From CAWFLT01 sp963816795 (GTDB lineage Bacteria; Acidobacteriota; Vicinamibacteria; Vicinamibacterales; SCN-69-37), in NCBI GenBank assembly GCA_963816795.1, contig CAWFLT010000001.1:248001-312000 (forward strand): a DNA stretch of 64,000 nucleotides. Reading direction: 5' to 3'. A program made the position numbers and the translations under genes. Positions within the stretch are counted from its first letter, which is position 1. The number at the start of each line of letters is the position of its first letter. Below, in pieces: positions 34,490 to 45,028 of the stretch. The notes under the pieces were generated by a model. That model searched no databases and was not told the DNA's origin. It saw only the letters and a list, made by a program, of their open reading frames with translations.

Positions 34490-34792
34490 ATGTCAACTTC
34501 GCATATCGCCACCGTCCGCGCCTACGTCACGATCTTCGTTCTGCTGCTGGTCTTCACGGGCCTGACGGTGCTTGTCGCCAAGCACGACTTCGGCTGGCTG
34601 AACACGCCGATTGCGCTGACGATTGCAGTCACCAAGGCGTCGCTGGTCGTCATCTACTTCATGGGCGTGCGTTACAACACGCCGCTCACGAAGGTCGTGG
34701 TCGTCGCCGGCTTCTTCTGGCTCTTCATCCTCTTCGGCCTCGGCATGAGCGACTACATCAGCCGGCCGTGGCTCGGGGTGCCGGGGCGCTAA
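34490..34792 (+). CDS. coxD: Cytochrome c oxidase subunit IV-like protein
   Basis: 100 residues, intact, seven bases after coxC. Three membrane helices (AYVTIFVLLLVFTGLTVLVA; IALTIAVTKASLVVIYFMGV; KVVVVAGFFWLFILFGLGMS) with the conserved TKASLVVIYFMG block of prokaryotic subunit IV. It closes the act-SCO-cox operon and is followed by a hairpin at 34814. Confidence 0.88.
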   Translation: MSTSHIATVRAYVTIFVLLLVFTGLTVLVAKHDFGWLNTPIALTIAVTKASLVVIYFMGVRYNTPLTKVVVVAGFFWLFILFGLGMSDYISRPWLGVPGR

Positions 34793-34813
34793 GACGCCGG
34801 CCGTCGAGACATC

Positions 34814-34832
34814 GCGGCTCAAGTAGAGCCGC
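34814..34832 (+). terminator. Hairpin after the oxidase operon
   Basis: GCGGCTCAAGTAGAGCCGC is a perfect 7-bp stem with a 5-base loop, 21 bases after the coxD stop. There is no T-run, so it is either a weak intrinsic terminator or an mRNA 3'-end stabiliser. Confidence 0.45.
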
Positions 34833-34962
34833 CCGGCTCGCTCGATTCGCCGCGCTCTCCACTCGCCGATTGCGCCGATCCCGCCCTGGTCAAGGTCCGT
34901 CATCCTTTTCTGCATATACTGGGTGATTGCTGAGCCGGCGGGACCGTCCCCATGTCCCGCGG

Positions 34963-35026
34963 TTTCGAAGTGACCCGCCCGGTCCCTTGGCCCCGTGGGC
35001 CTCGGGGCCTGGGCCTTTGGCCTGTT
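34963..35026. repeat. GGCC/GGGCC-rich short-period array
   Basis: Short words repeat before the adaptor gene: GGTCCCTTGGCCCCGTGGG, CCTCGGGGCCT, GGGCCTTTGGCC. GGCCCC and GGGGCC can pair. It ends three bases before the ATG at 35030, so the gene has little room for a normal ribosome site. Confidence 0.45.
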
Positions 35027-35029
35027 GTC

Positions 35030-36264
35030 ATGACTGAACTCAAAGACGACCTCGCCGCGCTTCGCATCGAGCGCGAACCCGAACGGCGCCGGCGCGGCGG
35101 CGGGAAGGCGCTCACCTGGATCATCGTGCTGCTGGTGCTGGGCGCCGGCGGGTACGGCGCCTGGCGCTGGACGACGCGCGGCGCGTCCGATCGAGGTCGA
35201 GACCGCCACGGTCACCGAACGGGCGGCCGGCACGCAGGCCGCGGTGCTGAACGCGTCCGGGTACGTCACGGCCCGGCGCCGGGCGACGGTCTCGTCGAAG
35301 ATCACCGGCAAGGTCGTCGAGGTCAACGTCGAGGAAGGCATGGCCGTCCGCGAAGGCCAGATCCTGGCGCGGCTCGACGACGCCCCGTACAAGGCGGCGC
35401 TGGCGCTGGCGAGGCGCAGGTCGAAGCCGCGAAGCGCACGGTCGCGCGAGAACGAAGTCCGGCTGCGACGAAGCGCAGGTGACGCTCAAGCGGCTGGCCG
35501 ATGCTCGTCAAGGACGGCATTCGCCACGCAGGCCGAGGTCGATGCGGCGAAGGCGACGATCGATTCGATCGACGCGCGCATCTTCGGCGCTGCGCGAGCA
35601 GGTGAAGGTGGCCGAGCGGCAGGTCGAGCTCGCAACAGACGAACCTCGACAACACGATCATCCGCGCGCCGTTCAGCGGCATCGCGATCTCGAAGGACGC
35701 GCAGCCGGGCGAGATGGTGTCGCCGGTCTCGGCCGGCGGCGGATTCACGCGCACCGGCATCTGCACGATCGTCGACATGCGCTCGCTCGAGATCGAAGTG
35801 GACGTGAACGAGAGCTACATCAACCGCGTCAAGCCCGACCAGGGCGTGACCGCGGTGCTCGACGCGTATCCGGACTGGCAGATTCCGGCGCACGTGATCA
35901 CGCACGGTCCCGACGGCCGACCGCCAGAAGGCGACCGTGCTGGTGCGCATCGGCTTCGAGAAGCTCGATCCGCGCATCCTGCCGGACATGGGCGTGAAGG
36001 TCACGTTCCTCCGCGACGCAGAGGACGCCAACACGCCGGCGCAGCGGCCGGTCACGCTCGTGCCGAAGGCCGCGATCAAGACCGAGGGCACACAGACGAT
36101 CGCCTTCGTCGTCGTCAACGGCGTCGTCGAGCGGCGCGCCGTCAAGACCGGCGGCACCGACGGCGACCGGCTCGAAGTGCTCGCGGGGCTGAGCGCGGGC
36201 GACACGCGTCGTCGCTCAGCCCGCCGGCGACACTGGCGGCGGGGATACAGGTGACTACAAGTGA
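35030..36264 (+). CDS. HlyD/MacA-family periplasmic adaptor of an ABC efflux system
   Basis: About 405 residues. One N-terminal membrane helix (ALTWIIVLLVLGAGGYGAW), barrel-sandwich blocks (LNASGYVTARRRATVSSKI; GKVVEVNVEEGMAVREGQIL), a coiled-coil hairpin (LAEAQVEAAKRTVAENEVRL), RAPFSGIAISKDAQPGEMV, and the C-terminal domain (LVPKAAIKTEGTQTIAF). Frame breaks include TC[CG], GC[GC], CG[AC], GC[CG] and a missing third base in GCN, all wobble events. It should link the FtsX-type permeases downstream to an outer-membrane channel; no TolC homologue is in view. Confidence 0.85.
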
Positions 36265-36295
36265 TGCATGGTTCCCAGAACTACAGGAGCGTTGA

Positions 36296-36999
36296 ATGCC
36301 GACCGACACCCTCGTTCAAGTTCGCGACGTCCACAAGCACTTCACGCGCGGCAGCGAGCGCATCGACGTCCTGAAGGGCGTCAACCTCGACATCCCGCAG
36401 GGCGACTTCCTGGCGCTGATGGGGCCGTCCGGATCCGGCAAGACGACGCTGCTCAATCTGATGGGCGGGCTGGACGAGCCGTCGACCGGGACGGCTCGAT
36501 CGAGTCGCCGGCGAACGGATCGACGAGCTCAGCGGCGGCGACGCTGTCGCGGTGGCGCGCGCGCAACATCGGCTTCGTCTTCCAGCTCTACAACCTGCTG
36601 CCCGTGCTGACGGCCGAGCGCAACGTCGAGCTGCCGCTGCTGCTGACGAAGCTCGTCGAAGGCCGAGCGCCGCAAGCGCGTCGCGATCGCGCTCGAAGGT
36701 CGTCGGGCTCGCCGATCGCGCCGAAGCACTATCCGCGGCAGCTCTCCGGCGGCCAGGAACAGCGCGTCGGCATCGCGCGCGCCATCGTCACCGACCCGAC
36801 GCTGCTGCTGTGCGACGAGCCGACCGGCGATCTCGATCGCAAGGCCGGCGACGAAATCCTCGACCTGCTGCAGGCGCTCAATCGCGACCACGGCAAGACG
36901 ATCGTCATGGTGACGCACGATCCGCACGCGGCCGAGCGCGCCACGCGGACGCTGCACCTCGACAAGGGCCTGCTCACCAACGGCGGAGGACACGCATGA
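36296..36999 (+). CDS. ABC ATPase of LolD/MacB type
   Basis: About 233 residues. Walker A MGPSGSGKTTLLNLMGGLDE, Q-loop VFQLYNLLPVLTAERNVELP, signature LSGGQEQRVGIARAI, Walker B LLLCDEPTGDLD and the switch His VMVTHDP. Frame breaks at about 36500 and 36680 separate these blocks. Its stop overlaps the permease start (ATGA). It powers the two FtsX-like permeases that follow. Confidence 0.88.
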
Positions 37000-38155
37000 A
37001 GTTCCTGCCGCTCGTCTGGAAGAACCTCTGGCGGCGCAAGATCCGCACGACGTTCACGCTGCTCTCGATCTTCATCGCGTTCCTGCTGTTCGGCCTCCTG
37101 ATGACGATCCGGATGGCGTTCACGATCGGCGTCGAGATCGCCGGCGCGGATCGGCTGGTGCTGATCCACAAGGTCAGCCTGATCATGCCGCTGCCGGTCG
37201 TCGTACCTGCCGCGCCTGCAGACCGTGCCCGGCGTCGAGCTGGTGACGCACAACACCTGGTTCGGCGGCATCTACCAGGATCCGGCGAACTTCTTCGCGA
37301 ACATCGCGGTCGAGCCCGAGCCGTTCATGAAGATCTATCCGGAGTTCAAGCTGCCGCCGGATCAGATGAAGGCCTGGCTCGCCGATCGGCAGGGCGCGAT
37401 CGTCGGCAGGGACCTCGCGGCGCGCTTCGGCTGGAAGATCGGCGACCGCATTCCGCTCACGCGCGACGATCTGGCAACCGAAGGGCGGCGGCCAGACCTG
37501 GGAGTTCAACATCGGCGGCATCTACGACGGCGGCGACGGCGTCGACAAGACGCAGTTCTTCTTCCGCTACGACTACCTCGACGAGAACCGCACGGGTCGG
37601 CCAGGGACTCGTCGGCTGGTACATCGTGAAGATCGCCGATCCCGCTCAGGCCGTCGCGCTGAGCCGCGACGTTCGACGAGATGTTCGCGAACTCGTCGGC
37701 CGAGACCAAGACCACGACCGAAAAGGGATTCGTCGAGGGCTTCGCGAAGCAGATCGGCGACATCGGCGCGATCATGATCGCCATCCTCGTCCGCCGTGCT
37801 CTTCACCATGCTGCTCATCGCCGCCAGCACGATGGCGCAGTCGGTGCGCGAGCGCACGAGCGAGCTCGCGGTGCTCAAGACGCTCGGCTTCTCCGGCGGC
37901 CTGATCCTGGTGCTCGTCCTCGCCGAGTCGCTCTTCATCGCCCTCGTCGGCGGCGGGCTCGGCCTGCTGCGTCGCCTGGCTCTTCGTCCAGGGCGGCGAT
38001 CCCGACCGGCGGGATGCTGCCGATCTTCGTGCTGCCGACCCGCGACGTCGTGCTCGGCGTCGGCCTGATGGTCCTGCTGGGTCTGCTGGCCGGCGCCATG
38101 CCGGCGATTGCGGCGCATGCACCTGCGCATCACCGACGCGCTGAGGAGGAACTGA
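36996..38155 (+). CDS. MacB/FtsX-like ABC permease, first of two
   Basis: About 384 residues. N-terminal helix in LVWKNLWRRKIRTTFTLLSI, a periplasmic MacB_PCD domain, and three C-terminal helices (IGAIMIAILSAVLFTMLLIA; FSGGLILVLVLAESLFIALV; LGVGLMVLLGLLAGAMPAIA). Eight consensus indels repaired here are GT[CG], AC[CG], AC[GG], GT[TC], CT[CG], CT[GC], CC[CG] and GC[GC]; all but one are synonymous alternatives. Stop TGA at 38153-38155. The substrate is unknown; the context suggests efflux or lipoprotein-type export. Confidence 0.85.
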
Positions 38156-38156
38156 C

Positions 38157-39356
38157 ATGCGCTGGCTGAGTCAGACGTTCGCCGTCCTGGCGCTCAACCT
38201 GCGCACGATTCCGCAGCGCCTCAGCTCGTCGGCGGTCGCCATCGTCGGCATCGCCGGCGTCGTCGTCGTGTTCGTCTCGGTGCTGTCGATCGCCGCCGGC
38301 TTCTCGGCCGCGATGCAGCAGTCCGGATCGCCGCAGCGCGCGCTCGTGATGCGCACCGGCGCCGACAGCGAGATGACGAGCGGCCTCGGCGGACCCGAGG
38401 TCGACATCATCAAGCAGGCGCCCGGCATCCGGCGCGACGGTCAGAACGCCGCTCGCGTCTGCCGAGCTGTTCGTGATCATCGACCTGCCGAAGAAGTCGG
38501 CGCCGGACACGCCGGCCAACGTGCCGATGCGCGGCATCGAACCGGCGGCGATGCAGGTCCGCGACGAGGTCTCGATCATCGCAGGGCCGGATGTTCAAGT
38601 TCGGCACCAACGAGGTCATCGTCGGCCGCGGCGCCAGCGGGCAGTTCGCGAGCCTGGAGCGTCGGCAACACGATCGTCTCCGGCCAGAACCGCTGGCAGG
38701 TCGTCGGCATCTTCGAGGCCGACGGCGGCGTCGCCGAAACCGAAGATCTGGTGCGACGCGCGAGTGCTGCAGGGCGCCTACCGGCGCGGCAATTCGTATC
38801 CAGTCGGTGCTCGCGCGACTCGACTCGCCGGACTCGCTCACGACGTTCACCGACTGGCTCGACGTCCAATCCGACCGTCAACGTCATGGTCCGGCGCGAG
38901 AACGAGTACTACGCCGGCCAGTCGCGGGCGCTGACGAGCCTGATTCAGGTCGTCGGCTTCGGCATCGCGGCGCTGATGGGCATCGGCGCCATCTTCGGCG
39001 CGATTCTGACGATGTACACGGCGGTCGCCACGCGGGCGCGCGAGATCGCGACGCTGCGCGCGCTCGGCTTCAACACGCAGCTCGGTGCTGGTGTCGGTGC
39101 TCGGCGAGTCGCTCGCGCTCGGCCCGATCGGCGGCATCATCGGCGGCCTGGCCGCGTACTTCGCGTTCAACGGCTACCAGACGTCGACGATGAACTTCCA
39201 GACGTTCAGCCAGGTCGCGTTCGCGTTTCGCGTCACGCCGCAACTGCTGACGACCGGCATCATCTACGCGCTTGATCATGGGACTCGTCGGCGGCCTGTT
39301 CCCGGCGATCCGCGCCGCGACGACTGCCGATTCCGTCGGCGCTCAGAGAGCTCTAG
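38157..39356 (+). CDS. MacB/FtsX-like ABC permease, second of two
   Basis: About 396 residues, starting two bases after the first permease gene. N-terminal helix SSAVAIVGIAGVVVVFVSVL, periplasmic domain with PANVPMRGIEPAAM and GTNEVIVGRGASGQF, and C-terminal helices with AVATRAREIATLRALGF. Ten or so indels, among them GC[CG], GG[GC], GA[AG], TA[TC], CT[CG] and CT[TG]; GC[GA] near 39320 restores the C-terminus RLPIPSALREL and the TAG at 39354-39356. Without that repair the frame would run on into the ACGAAG array. It probably forms a heterodimer with the first permease. Confidence 0.85.
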
Positions 39357-39518
39357 ATCAAGATCTTCCAACACGAAGCGCACGAAGAACACGAAGAAGA
39401 AGGCGAAGAACACGAAGCGGTTTGGCGAAAACGCAACGGCAGCTGGCGATTTCGCAGTACTTCGTGACCTTCGTTTCCCTTCGTGTGCTTCGTGCCCTTC
39501 GTGTTGAAAGATCTTTGA
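39357..39518. repeat. Inverted ACGAAGNNN array between two convergent stop codons
   Basis: It fills the whole gap between the TAG at 39356 and the opposing stop at 39519. Left arm: ATCAAGATCTTCCAACACGAAG, then ACGAAG at nine-base steps to about 39420. Right arm from about 39459: CTTCGT words ending CTTCGTGTTGAAAGATCTTT. The outer ends are copies of AAGATCTTTCAACACGAAG in opposite orientation, as at 14166 and 42628. Likely a bidirectional terminator. Confidence 0.88.
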
Positions 39519-42196
39519 CTAGTTTCCCGTCAGCGTCCGTGCCGGATCGGTCCGCGCCGCCCGGCGGGCCGGGAGATACGACGCCACGAGCGCAGTCGCG
39601 ACCAACGCGACCGCCGCCGTCGTCACCGTCCGCGGATCCCAGGTCGGGATGCCGTAGAGGATCGACGTCAGCGACCGGGCGGCAAACAGACCCGCGCCGA
39701 GACCGAGCGCGACGCCGATCAGACCGAGGACGCCGCCACCACGAACAACGAGCCAGAGGATGTCGTTCGGCCGGGCGCCGAGCGCGAGGCGCGTGCCGAT
39801 CTCGCGGGTCCGTTGGCGGACGACATACGACATGACGCCGTAAATCCCGACCGCGGCGAGCGTGACCGCAACAACCGCGAAGACGCCGAGCAGCCAGAGT
39901 GCGAGGCGAGTGCTCGCCACCGATTCGGCCGCGGTCTCCTGCATGCTGCTGGTCTCGGTGATCGCGAGATTTGGCTCGATTGCCCGCATCGCCTGACGCG
40001 CGGCAGCGACCACGCGTGCCGGATCCGTCGTGGTCTGCACGAACAGCGTCACCGCGTTTGGCGGTTGACGCTCGAAGGGCAGATACATGTCCGCGCGCGG
40101 CTCGTCGGTCAACGCCGCTCGCCGAATGTCGCCGACGACGCCAACGATCTCGGTCTGGTTCTGGCCGATCCGCAAGTGCCGGCCGACGGCGCTGTCGCCG
40201 CCGAAAAAGCGCTTCTCGATCGCTTCGCTGACGATCACGGTGGTCGCGCCAGTCGGACCATCACGTTCGTCGAAGAGCCGGCCGGACCGCAACGGAATCT
40301 GGAGCGCCCGAAAGTACCCGCCGGACGCCTGCTGCCAACCGACGTCTGGCGGCCGTTCGCCGGCGGCAGCCGGCCGGTCCGTGCGTTCGAACGGAATCGT
40401 CCAGTTGTTGCCCGTGAGCGGCGTCACCGCGGCGGCGCCGACCGCCTGGACGTCTGGCAGCGCGCGCACACCGGCAAACGCCCGCTGATAGAACGCCTGC
40501 CGCGACTCGACAGTCTGATACCCGGCCGCAGGCAGCGCGATGTCGATCGTCAGCACGTGATCCACACGGAATCCCGGATCCACCGACATCAACCTGACGA
40601 AACTGCGCAGGATGAGTCCGGCCCCGAGCAGGAGAACCACTGCAAGCGCGATCTCGACGACCACGAGCGAGGAAGCCGCGCGACGGACGCGTCGGCTCAG
40701 TCCGGCTCGCGCCGGGGCGGTGAGCGACGACGCGACCGGACGACCGGCGGCGATCGCGGACATCAATCCGAAGGCCAACGCCGCAGCAACCGACACCCCG
40801 AGGGTGTACGCGAGGACGCGGCCGTTCAGGCCGACCTCGGCAAGTCCCGGCGCTCGAACGGACTGGGGGATCAGCGCGACGAGCGCGGGCGTGCCGACAT
40901 AGGCAAGCGCGATTCCGGCGGCACCAGCCACCACCGCCAGGACCAGACTCTCGGCCAGCAGTTGGCCGACGAGACGACCGCGTCCGGCGCCGAGCGCAAC
41001 GCGCAGCGCCATTTCATGACGCCGGCCAAGCGCTCGCGCCAGTAGCAGGTTGCCGACGTTGACGCACGCGATCAGGAGGACCACGGCGACCGCGGCGAGG
41101 AGCAACGTCAGCGGCTTCTTCGTGTCGCCGATCAGGCTGTCGCGCATCGATGTCGCAAAGTAGCGCGTGCCAGGGTTGGTCCGGGGATACTCGCGTTCCA
41201 GTTGTTCCGCGATCGTCGTGAGCGCGACGTTGGCCTGCGAAACCGACGCGCCCGGTTTCAGGCGGCCCACCGCGAGCATCCACGCGTTGTTGCGCAGCGT
41301 GGCGGCTTGCGCGGGCACGGCAAACGGCATGATGAGATCCGTCGCGCGACCGGCTGGAAACTTGAATCGCGGCGGCGCGATGCCGACGATCTCGCGCTCG
41401 ACTTGACCGATGCGAATGCGCCGGCCGATCACGCTTGGATCGGCGCTGAAGTGCGTCCGCCAGAACTCGTGCCCCATCACCGCCACCGGCGCGGCGCCTT
41501 GCCTTGCGTCGGCGGCGGCGAGGCGGCGGCCGTGCAGGACCGCCAATCCAAACGCGTCGAACAGTTGCGGCTCGGCGATCAGCGACGACGCGATGATGGG
41601 CTCGCCCATTCCGTAGAGGGTGCTGCGACCGGTGCCGAACGCAGTGACGTGCTCCAGCGTCGGATGGCGGCTGGCAATGTCGACCAGATCGCCGAGCGCG
41701 ATGAAGTCCTTGGTGAGACCGGTCCGTTCGTCACGGTGATTGAGGATGACCAGGCGTTCCGCCGACTCGTACGGCAACGGACGCAGCAGCACGGCCTCGA
41801 CGACGGCGAAGACGGCGACATTGGCGCCGATGCCGAGCGCCAGGGTCAGGATCGCGGCAGCCGCGAATGCGCGCTCCCGGAAGAGCAATCGAATCGCCTG
41901 ACGCATGTCGTTCCACATGAGGAAGCCTCGTTCCTTGATGCTCGTGCGCGGGAGGTCGGACGGGACCACGTCCGAGGGACCGGCTGACGAGCGCGGTCCA
42001 CCAGCACGTCAGGTAGAGGGCGGCGACGGCGGTGGCGAAGCGCCCGCGCAACAGCACCCGGCGCGCGGCGCTCGTGACCTCTCGGTTGGACCAGCGCGCG
42101 AATGTACAGATCCTGGAGCGCCGGCTCGAAGAGGTCGCGCCGGACGGCGTCCGGCAGCCAGCGGCCGAGCCGATGACCGACTGGCGCGTCAGCCAT
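39519..42196 (-). CDS. ADOP-type (acidobacterial duplicated orphan permease) MacB-like ABC permease
   Basis: About 892 residues. The N-terminal permease prefix domain (AVRRDLFEPALQDLYIRAL) is reached by repairing AG[AG] near 42084 and GG[AC] near 41973. Then two FtsX/MacB_PCD repeats: MRQAIRLLFRERAFAAAAI ... LLLAAVAVVLLIACVNVGNL, and the second repeat ending YVVRQRTREIGTRLALGA and SYLPARRAARTDPA. There is no ATPase in the gene or next to it, as is usual for ADOPs. Its start overlaps the PadR gene. Substrate unknown; most members are proposed export or stress systems. Confidence 0.88.
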
Positions 42197-42521
42197 CAGA
42201 CCACCGCCGATGGAGCGCGGCAGGAACCGTGGTGGCGTAGAACCGGCGCGTCTCTTCCCAGCGGCTGGCGCCGGTCCTGGTGATGCGATAGCGGCGCTCG
42301 GTCACGGCCTGATCGCCGACGGTGATTTGCTCGTACCAGCCCTCGACAAGGCTGGCGCGCTCGAGGCGCGCCATCATCTGGTAGAAGGCGGGGGCAGTCC
42401 GCCGGACACCGTAGCGCGCGAGCGTTTCGCGAACAGCCCGGCCCGGCTGTTCGCTCTCGAACAGGGCGCCGAGCACAAGGAACTGAAGGTGCGTCAGGGG
42501 AGGCAGCCGGCGACCACTCAT
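42189..42521 (-). CDS. PadR-family transcriptional regulator
   Basis: 110 residues, intact. Winged-helix core LTHLQFLVLGALFES, FYQMMARLERASLVEGW and RRYRITRTGASRWEE, the PadR pattern of a winged helix followed by a C-terminal dimerisation helix. It overlaps the ADOP permease gene by eight bases; PadR-ADOP pairs are typical of acidobacterial genomes. It probably represses its own operon. Confidence 0.88.
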   Translation of the reverse strand: MSGRRLPPLTHLQFLVLGALFESEQPGRAVRETLARYGVRRTAPAFYQMMARLERASLVEGWYEQITVGDQAVTERRYRITRTGASRWEETRRFYATTVPAALHRRWSDG

Positions 42522-42578
42522 AATGTGATCTTACTCACGATGAGATTAGACGGGAAAAGGCGGGGTGAGTCCGTTGGC

Positions 42579-42628
42579 GACCTTCGTCCCCTTCGTGTGC
42601 TTCGTGCCCTTCGTGTTGAAAGATCTTG
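42579..42628. repeat. Single-arm CTTCGTNNN array
   Basis: CCTTCGTCCCCTTCGTGTG then CTTCGTGCCCTTCGTGTTGA with the AAGATCTTG end directly against the stop codon (42629-42631) of the minus-strand methyltransferase. Only one arm is present, unlike at 14166 and 39357. Confidence 0.8.
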
Positions 42629-43445
42629 TCAGCTGATCCGACGCGCCAGAATCTGCACGGTCAGCGGCGTCACCATCCGCGTGCTCGCGTCGGCTTCGGC
42701 GTCGAGAAAGCCCGCCCAGGTCGCGTCGGCTGCCGCCTGTTCGAGCGCGCCGAGGCTGACCAGGCGCTGCAGACCGGTGTCGACAAAGGCCCGGGGCCAC
42801 TGCCAGGCATCCATCGCCGGCGTCAGGACGTCCACGATCGGCGTGACTCGCTCCAGCGCGAACCCGTGCCGCTCGAGCAGCCTCGGCAGTTCCAGCCCGA
42901 CATCGGGCTCGCCACCGCTCGTGGCGCCACGTCTCGATGACGAGGCGCACGAACTCCTCGAACGCGGCGGAGCGCGGCGACAGCCGCCACGTGGCGTAGT
43001 CCATGTACTCCTGAATCGCGAACGCGCCGCCGACCTTCAGGGCATGACGCGCTTTCTCGACGAGCGCTTCCGGGTTCGACACGAACGCGGCCACCCAGCG
43101 GCACCAGATGCCGTCCACGTCTGAGGCCGGCAGTTCCCACGATTCGAGGTTGGCCTGGCGCGTCTCGATGTTGCGGAGTCCACGCGCGCCAGCCGCGGCT
43201 CGCAGCGCCGCCAGAAACCTGAGCGACTGATCGACGGCGGTGACCGATCCGGTCACGCCAACGAGATCGGCGAGGTCGAGCGTCGCATGACCAGGTCCAC
43301 ACCCCAGATCGACCAGCCGCGAGCCCGGACCGAAGCCCGCTTGACGGCACAACTGCAGCATCCGGTCCCGCCAAACGCGGTGTTGGACACCAAGGCGCAC
43401 GACTTCTTCGTCGTGGGTGCCTAGGATGTAATCAGACTCGGACAT
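42629..43445 (-). CDS. Class I SAM-dependent methyltransferase
   Basis: About 272 residues. Motif I LVDLGCGPGHATLDLADLVG, acidic post-I AVDQS, motif II region DVDGIWCRWVAAFVSNPE and AIQEYMDYATWRL. A frame break near 42915 (extra C after CGC) links to EPDVGLELPRLLERHGF and the C-terminus TVQILARRIS. The substrate cannot be inferred. Divergent from the PQQ-propeller gene across a hairpin-bearing spacer. Confidence 0.83.
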
Positions 43446-43458
43446 GACCTGATGATAT

Positions 43459-43495
43459 GGGTTCCGGGGTTCCGGGCTTCTCGGAACCCGGAACC
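43459..43495. repeat. GGTTCCGG hairpin
   Basis: GGGTTCCGGGGTTCCGGG and then GGAACCCGGAACC around CTTCTC form a stem. It is the same word as the longer array at 45510-45594. It lies in the divergent spacer, followed by a TAGAAT hexamer at 43504-43509 just before the plus-strand gene. Confidence 0.75.
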
Positions 43496-43518
43496 ATGTG
43501 CTTTAGAATCAATTCCAC

Positions 43519-44788
43519 ATGTCCCGTGTCTTCGTTCTCGGTGTGTGCGCCACCGTTGTGCTCAGTGGTGCGCCGGCTCCGGCCGACGTCCGGTTGATCG
43601 CGATCGAAGGCGAAGGCGCGCAGTACTGGCCGCGATGGCGCGGGCCGTCAGGACAGGGCCAGGTCGCCGGCACGAACTACACCGACACGTGGTCGGACAC
43701 CGATCGGGTCAAGTGGCGTACGCCCGTCCCGGGCGTCGGGCACTCATCCCCAATCGTCTGGAAAGACCACATCTTCTTGACCACCGCGACGCCGGACGGA
43801 TCCCGCGTGTCGCTGCTGGCGTTCGATCGGGCGACCGGCAAATCGCTTTGGGAAACACCGCTGCCGTCGAAGGGCGTCGAGCACGTGTACCCGAAGAACA
43901 GCCGCGCCTCGGCGACGCCGACGACGGACGGCGAGTCGGGTGTTCGCGTCCTTCGGCACGCATGGCCTCGCCGCGTTCGATTTCGCCGGCAAGCTGCTCT
44001 GGCACACCAAGCTCGGCGACCTCTACAACTACCACGGCAGCGCGGGCTCGCCCGTGCTCTACAAGGACCGGATCTTCCTCTACCAGGATCACGACGGCTC
44101 GGCAACCCTGGGGTCGTACGTCGCGGCCTTCGATGCGGGGACCGGCAAGCCGATCTGGAAGCGCGACCGCGCCGCCACCGTCGGCTGGGGCACGCCGATC
44201 GTGATCAACACCGGCACGCGTGATGAGCTGATCGTCAGCAGCCAGCGCACGGTGAACAGCTACGATCCGGCCACCGGCGCGGATCTGTGGACGGTCCGCG
44301 GCAACACCCGGGAAGTCATCCCGACGCCGGTCGTCGGCCACGGTCTCGTCTTCTGCTCGTCCGGCCGCGCCGGTCCGACGTTTGCCATCACGCCCGGCGG
44401 CACCGGGGACGTGACGTCGACGCATGTCGTCTGGTCATCGCCGCGCGGATCTCCGTTCGTGCCGTCGGGCCTGATTCACGGTCCCTACCTGTATCTCGTC
44501 AACGACATGCAGAGCATCCTGACAGTCTACGAAGCCGCGACCGGCAAGCTGATGTATCAGGACCGGCTCGGCGAGGCCATGCGAGAGGGCTTCTCAGCGT
44601 CGCCGGTCGTGGTCGGCGACAAGATCTTCTTCACCAACGACTTGGGCGAGACATTCGTTGTCCAGGCCGGCCCGGTCTTCAAGCTCGTGCGAATCAATCG
44701 ACTGAATGCGCGCGTGCTGGCATCGCCCGCGCTGGTCGGCGGGACGTGGTACTGGCGCACCGACAAAGAACTGCTCGCGATCAACTGA
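43519..44788 (+). CDS. PQQ-like beta-propeller quinoprotein, secreted
   Basis: About 423 residues. Signal peptide RVFVLGVCATVVLSGAPAPA. Blades carry PQQ-repeat words: WPRWRGPSGQGQ, LLAFDRATGKSLWETPLP, AFDAGTGKPIWKRDRAAT, SYDPATGADLWTVRG, VYEAATGKLMYQDRL. One frame break near 43940 is a duplicated G in TCG. No heme motif or catalytic Asp/Glu of true PQQ dehydrogenases was identified, so this may be a structural propeller or a dehydrogenase of unknown substrate. It ends before a hairpin array facing the peroxiredoxin gene. Confidence 0.82.
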
Positions 44789-44852
44789 TAAGGGCAGGCG
44801 CTGGGCACTATAGCGCTTTCCAGTTCGACGTAGCGGTCGGCGCGCTGGACGT

Positions 44853-45004
44853 TGGTACGACAGGTACGTCGGTACAGACAGGTACGTTCGGTACGCGGAA
44901 CGAACTGACGATCGCCAGCTTCTTCAGTTAAGGATTATTGGCCATCGCCAGAAGGTTCCTCGTACCTACCGTACCTGACGTACCCAGCGTACTGTCGTAC
45001 CGAC
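44853..45004. repeat. Inverted GGTACGNNN array between convergent genes
   Basis: Left arm 44853-44900: GGTACGACA, GGTACGTCG, GTACAGACA, GGTACGTTC, GGTACGCGG. Right arm 44961-45004: CGTACCTAC, CGTACCTGA, CGTACCCAG, CGTACTGTC, GTACCGAC. Nine-base period, complementary arms, about 60 bases between. It lies between the stops at 44788 (plus) and 45029 (minus). Confidence 0.88.
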
Positions 45005-45028
45005 GGCTACATGGAATCGGAAACCGCC

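Noticed and set aside
39357..39518. Insertion sequence or MITE with terminal inverted repeats
   Set aside because: The outer ends are inverted, but no target-site duplication could be recognised and the interior is short-period repeat. It is kept as an inverted array instead.
44853..45004. CRISPR-like array
   Set aside because: The period is only nine bases and the arms are inverted; there are no spacers of 30-40 bases and no cas genes.
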